Position numbers and translations under genes: made by a program. Below are positions 62,008 through 64,000 of a DNA stretch of 64,000 nt, piece after piece (within the stretch, counting starts at the first letter, position 1; every line of letters begins with the position of its first letter). The DNA is from Berghia stephanieae (taxonomy: Eukaryota; Mollusca; Gastropoda; Nudibranchia; Aeolidiidae), in contig CM067443.1 of the NCBI GenBank assembly GCA_034508935.3, positions 54,452,284 through 54,516,283 on the forward strand, written 5' to 3'. Under the pieces are notes generated by a model. The model was not told the origin of the DNA and did no database searches. It saw only the letters and a list, made by a program, of their open reading frames with translations.

Positions 62008-62092
<85 letters not shown>

Positions 62093-62100
62093 TATATATT
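62008..62100. repeat. (TA)n microsatellite
   Basis: About 40 TA units with one break near the end. Confidence 0.96.
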
Positions 62101-62580
62101 TTTTAAATGCTATAATCCATGTTTAAAAGATGGATGTGGAGCCAGGCACCAAATCAACCAATATAGCCACGCCCCAAGTAAGTTCACAAAGTCTTGGCGC
62201 GCCAACTTCCCTCTTCTACTCAAAGAGAGCGTGCCATGTCAGTTCGATCCCTGTTTCACTTCTAGATTCGACTCCCAATTTCCGTGATACCTTTATTTGC
62301 TGGAGGTTGTTTTTTCCCTTCTTTTTCTGACATTTCTGTATTCAGCAATTTCTCATAATTTGTAAAACCCAACATGATTCGAACTCATAATGTTTTTATT
62401 CGGTCCACAAAGAATGCCGACATGTTCATATTGATGGTACTGTATCATGAAAATGCATTATGATGGAATTTATAAGACGGAAAAGGTAAGTAGCCGATGG
62501 ACTGTGTGGGACGTCAGATATATCTGATCTGATTCATCCCCCCCCCCCCCTCCCCTCCCCTCGGCTTACTGCATTGACGA

Positions 62581-62815
62581 GATCCCGATAGCTCATTTGG
62601 TAGAGCACTCGTTTCATAATTAGGGGCCCCAAATCAATCCCGAGAGAAGTCGATATTTTTTTCTGACCCCCCTAGCTGTCCATCCAGCAGTAATTGGGTA
62701 GCTAGTTATGTTTGATCTTATGGAAAGTACTTTGCGATAGACTATCGTCCTATCAAAAAGATAGAATTGCCATTAACCGGCACTTCTCTACAACGCTATT
62801 TCTTCTCCTCGCCTT
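62581..62815 (+). mobile_element. tRNA-headed SINE (family C), best-preserved copy
   Basis: Head CGATAGCTCATTTGGTAGAG, decayed B box, then TTTTTTTCTGACCCCCCTAG, CTGTCCATCCAGCAGTAATT, GGAAAGTACTTTGCGATAGA. Confidence 0.7.
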
Positions 62816-62875
62816 GAATAGACATTCCCCCTGAACAGGATCAATTTTTCAGTGAGTTTACTGTAGTTTGTGTGT

Positions 62876-63180
62876 CGTATGTAGGGCACGGATCTAAATG
62901 AAGGTCCAAGAGTTCAATGATATTATATATTCGTTGATGAGTTCTAGCCGCCGGCTTAGCACCTCGATATTCAACAATAAGGAAACACATTATTCACCCA
63001 GTGTTTTCTGTCCACTCAGCAGTGATTGGTAACTAGTAGCTGGATCGTTTGCTCAGTTCTTTGCGGTGCGCTAGCAATCTGCCTGCAAGGTAGAAAACAA
63101 CTTGCATTACGTTTAACCGGGCCTTGTGACTCTTTATTTGTAACCTTGTTGCTCAATAGTCCCATAGAGCTCTTTTTGGT
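62876..63180 (+). mobile_element. Diverged family C-like SINE
   Basis: GTCCAAGAGTTCAATGATAT is B-box-like, and TTTTCTGTCCACTCAGCAGT followed by GATTGGTAACTAG matches the family C body. Older than the previous copy. Confidence 0.45.
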
Positions 63181-63880
63181 ATAAAACATTGTTTGACTCA
63201 TAACTGGGAAAAAATCAGAGTGACGTGAACAAAATTTCTTGAAAATATTCTAAAGTCGTAAAAAATAAAAAAATGGATTTTCAAATCTAAAATAGACAAT
63301 GCTATCAATAATTAATATCTCAGCGACCAGAAACTTCAACAATATATATAAAAAACTGGATCATAGTATCAAATTAAAATATTTAAAAAAATGTATTACT
63401 AAATTAATTTTTGCAACATAACATAGTTTATAAATGGCGGATAATGTTGTTGTTGGTTGTTAGGTGTACTGAAGAGACGATGACGTGCGACATGCCATCA
63501 CAATAACAATTAAATCGTATTATTTTCCTCTTGTATTGGGTGCATAACGTCGGTATGTTGCTTTTATTTGTATTTGTCATAAATATTTAAAGCCATTTTA
63601 TAGCAAGATTAAACGTATGATAACTGCAACACGACATAAACAGTAAACACTGCTAGAAAGTCCCGGTTAGTAAAACTATCTACTGAATTAATTGGCACAT
63701 TTTGAAAAAGACAAAAAAAAATTTTAAAAACAAAAAATGGGGAAAAAATCATCTCTAATTGTGTGGTCGCATTAAAAAAACTGGATCCGCTGTTACAGTT
63801 ACTGTGACAAAATAATTTACTAGGACTCAAGATATTTTATGTGGTGATTGAAAACTTCTATCATTTATTTTGTCAGGTCT
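63181..63880. other. No recognised feature
   Basis: AT-rich; only short open frames without family character. Confidence 0.45.
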
Positions 63881-63884
63881 GCAT

Positions 63885-63961
<77 letters not shown>
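63885..63961. repeat. (GTA)n microsatellite
   Basis: About 25 GTA units near the window end. Confidence 0.97.
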
Positions 63962-64000
63962 CATATTAATATTGTAGTGGGCTGCGGCTATTCGGACTCG

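Overview
The window is animal nuclear DNA: intron-rich, AT-rich and dense in microsatellites and short interspersed repeats. The two host genes are clear metazoan orthologues (EIF3J and ULK3). The style of the repeats (tRNA-headed SINEs, a SINE-like family ending in a GGCGC...GCGCC hairpin plus AAAC tail, pogo/Tigger and hAT remnants) suggests a lophotrochozoan, most likely a mollusc and perhaps a gastropod. That taxonomic guess is inference.

Layout. 1-15,230: no host gene; a LINE 3' end, many copies of a ~535 bp SINE-like retroposon (here called family A), and long AT, CT, TG and TAG microsatellites. 15,448-31,894 (+): EIF3J, nine coding exons, 230 residues, with large introns holding hAT-like elements, inverted repeats and a family A copy split by a DNA transposon. 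31,895-39,561: the tail-to-tail gap between the two genes, with two related TA-flanked pogo/Tigger-like elements and nested family A copies. 39,562-57,110 (-): ULK3, fourteen coding exons, 598 residues as read, with a kinase domain and two MIT domains; its introns hold a Tigger-like element with a transposase remnant, SINEs, and a long ATT microsatellite abutting one splice acceptor. 57,372-60,783: a modular block 260 bp upstream of the ULK3 start, made of palindromic 35-bp repeats, TAA arrays and a ~160-bp satellite that changes orientation part-way. 60,784-64,000: a foldback element, microsatellites and SINE fragments.

The two genes have unrelated jobs: EIF3J encodes a 40S-associated initiation-factor subunit, and ULK3 encodes a Ser/Thr kinase known in mammals for Hedgehog signalling and the ESCRT-III abscission checkpoint. 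Nothing suggests an operon or a shared promoter. Both were assembled by hand from splice signals, reading phase and remembered family sequences. Every internal junction has AG/GT borders and keeps frame, so I trust the exon set; UTR ends and promoters are guesses. The most unusual items are the block upstream of ULK3, a recurrent 6-bp target duplication at three hAT-like elements, retroposon-in-retroposon insertions with exact target duplications, recurrent T-run/G-run tracts, and an odd hydrophobic ULK3 C-terminus.
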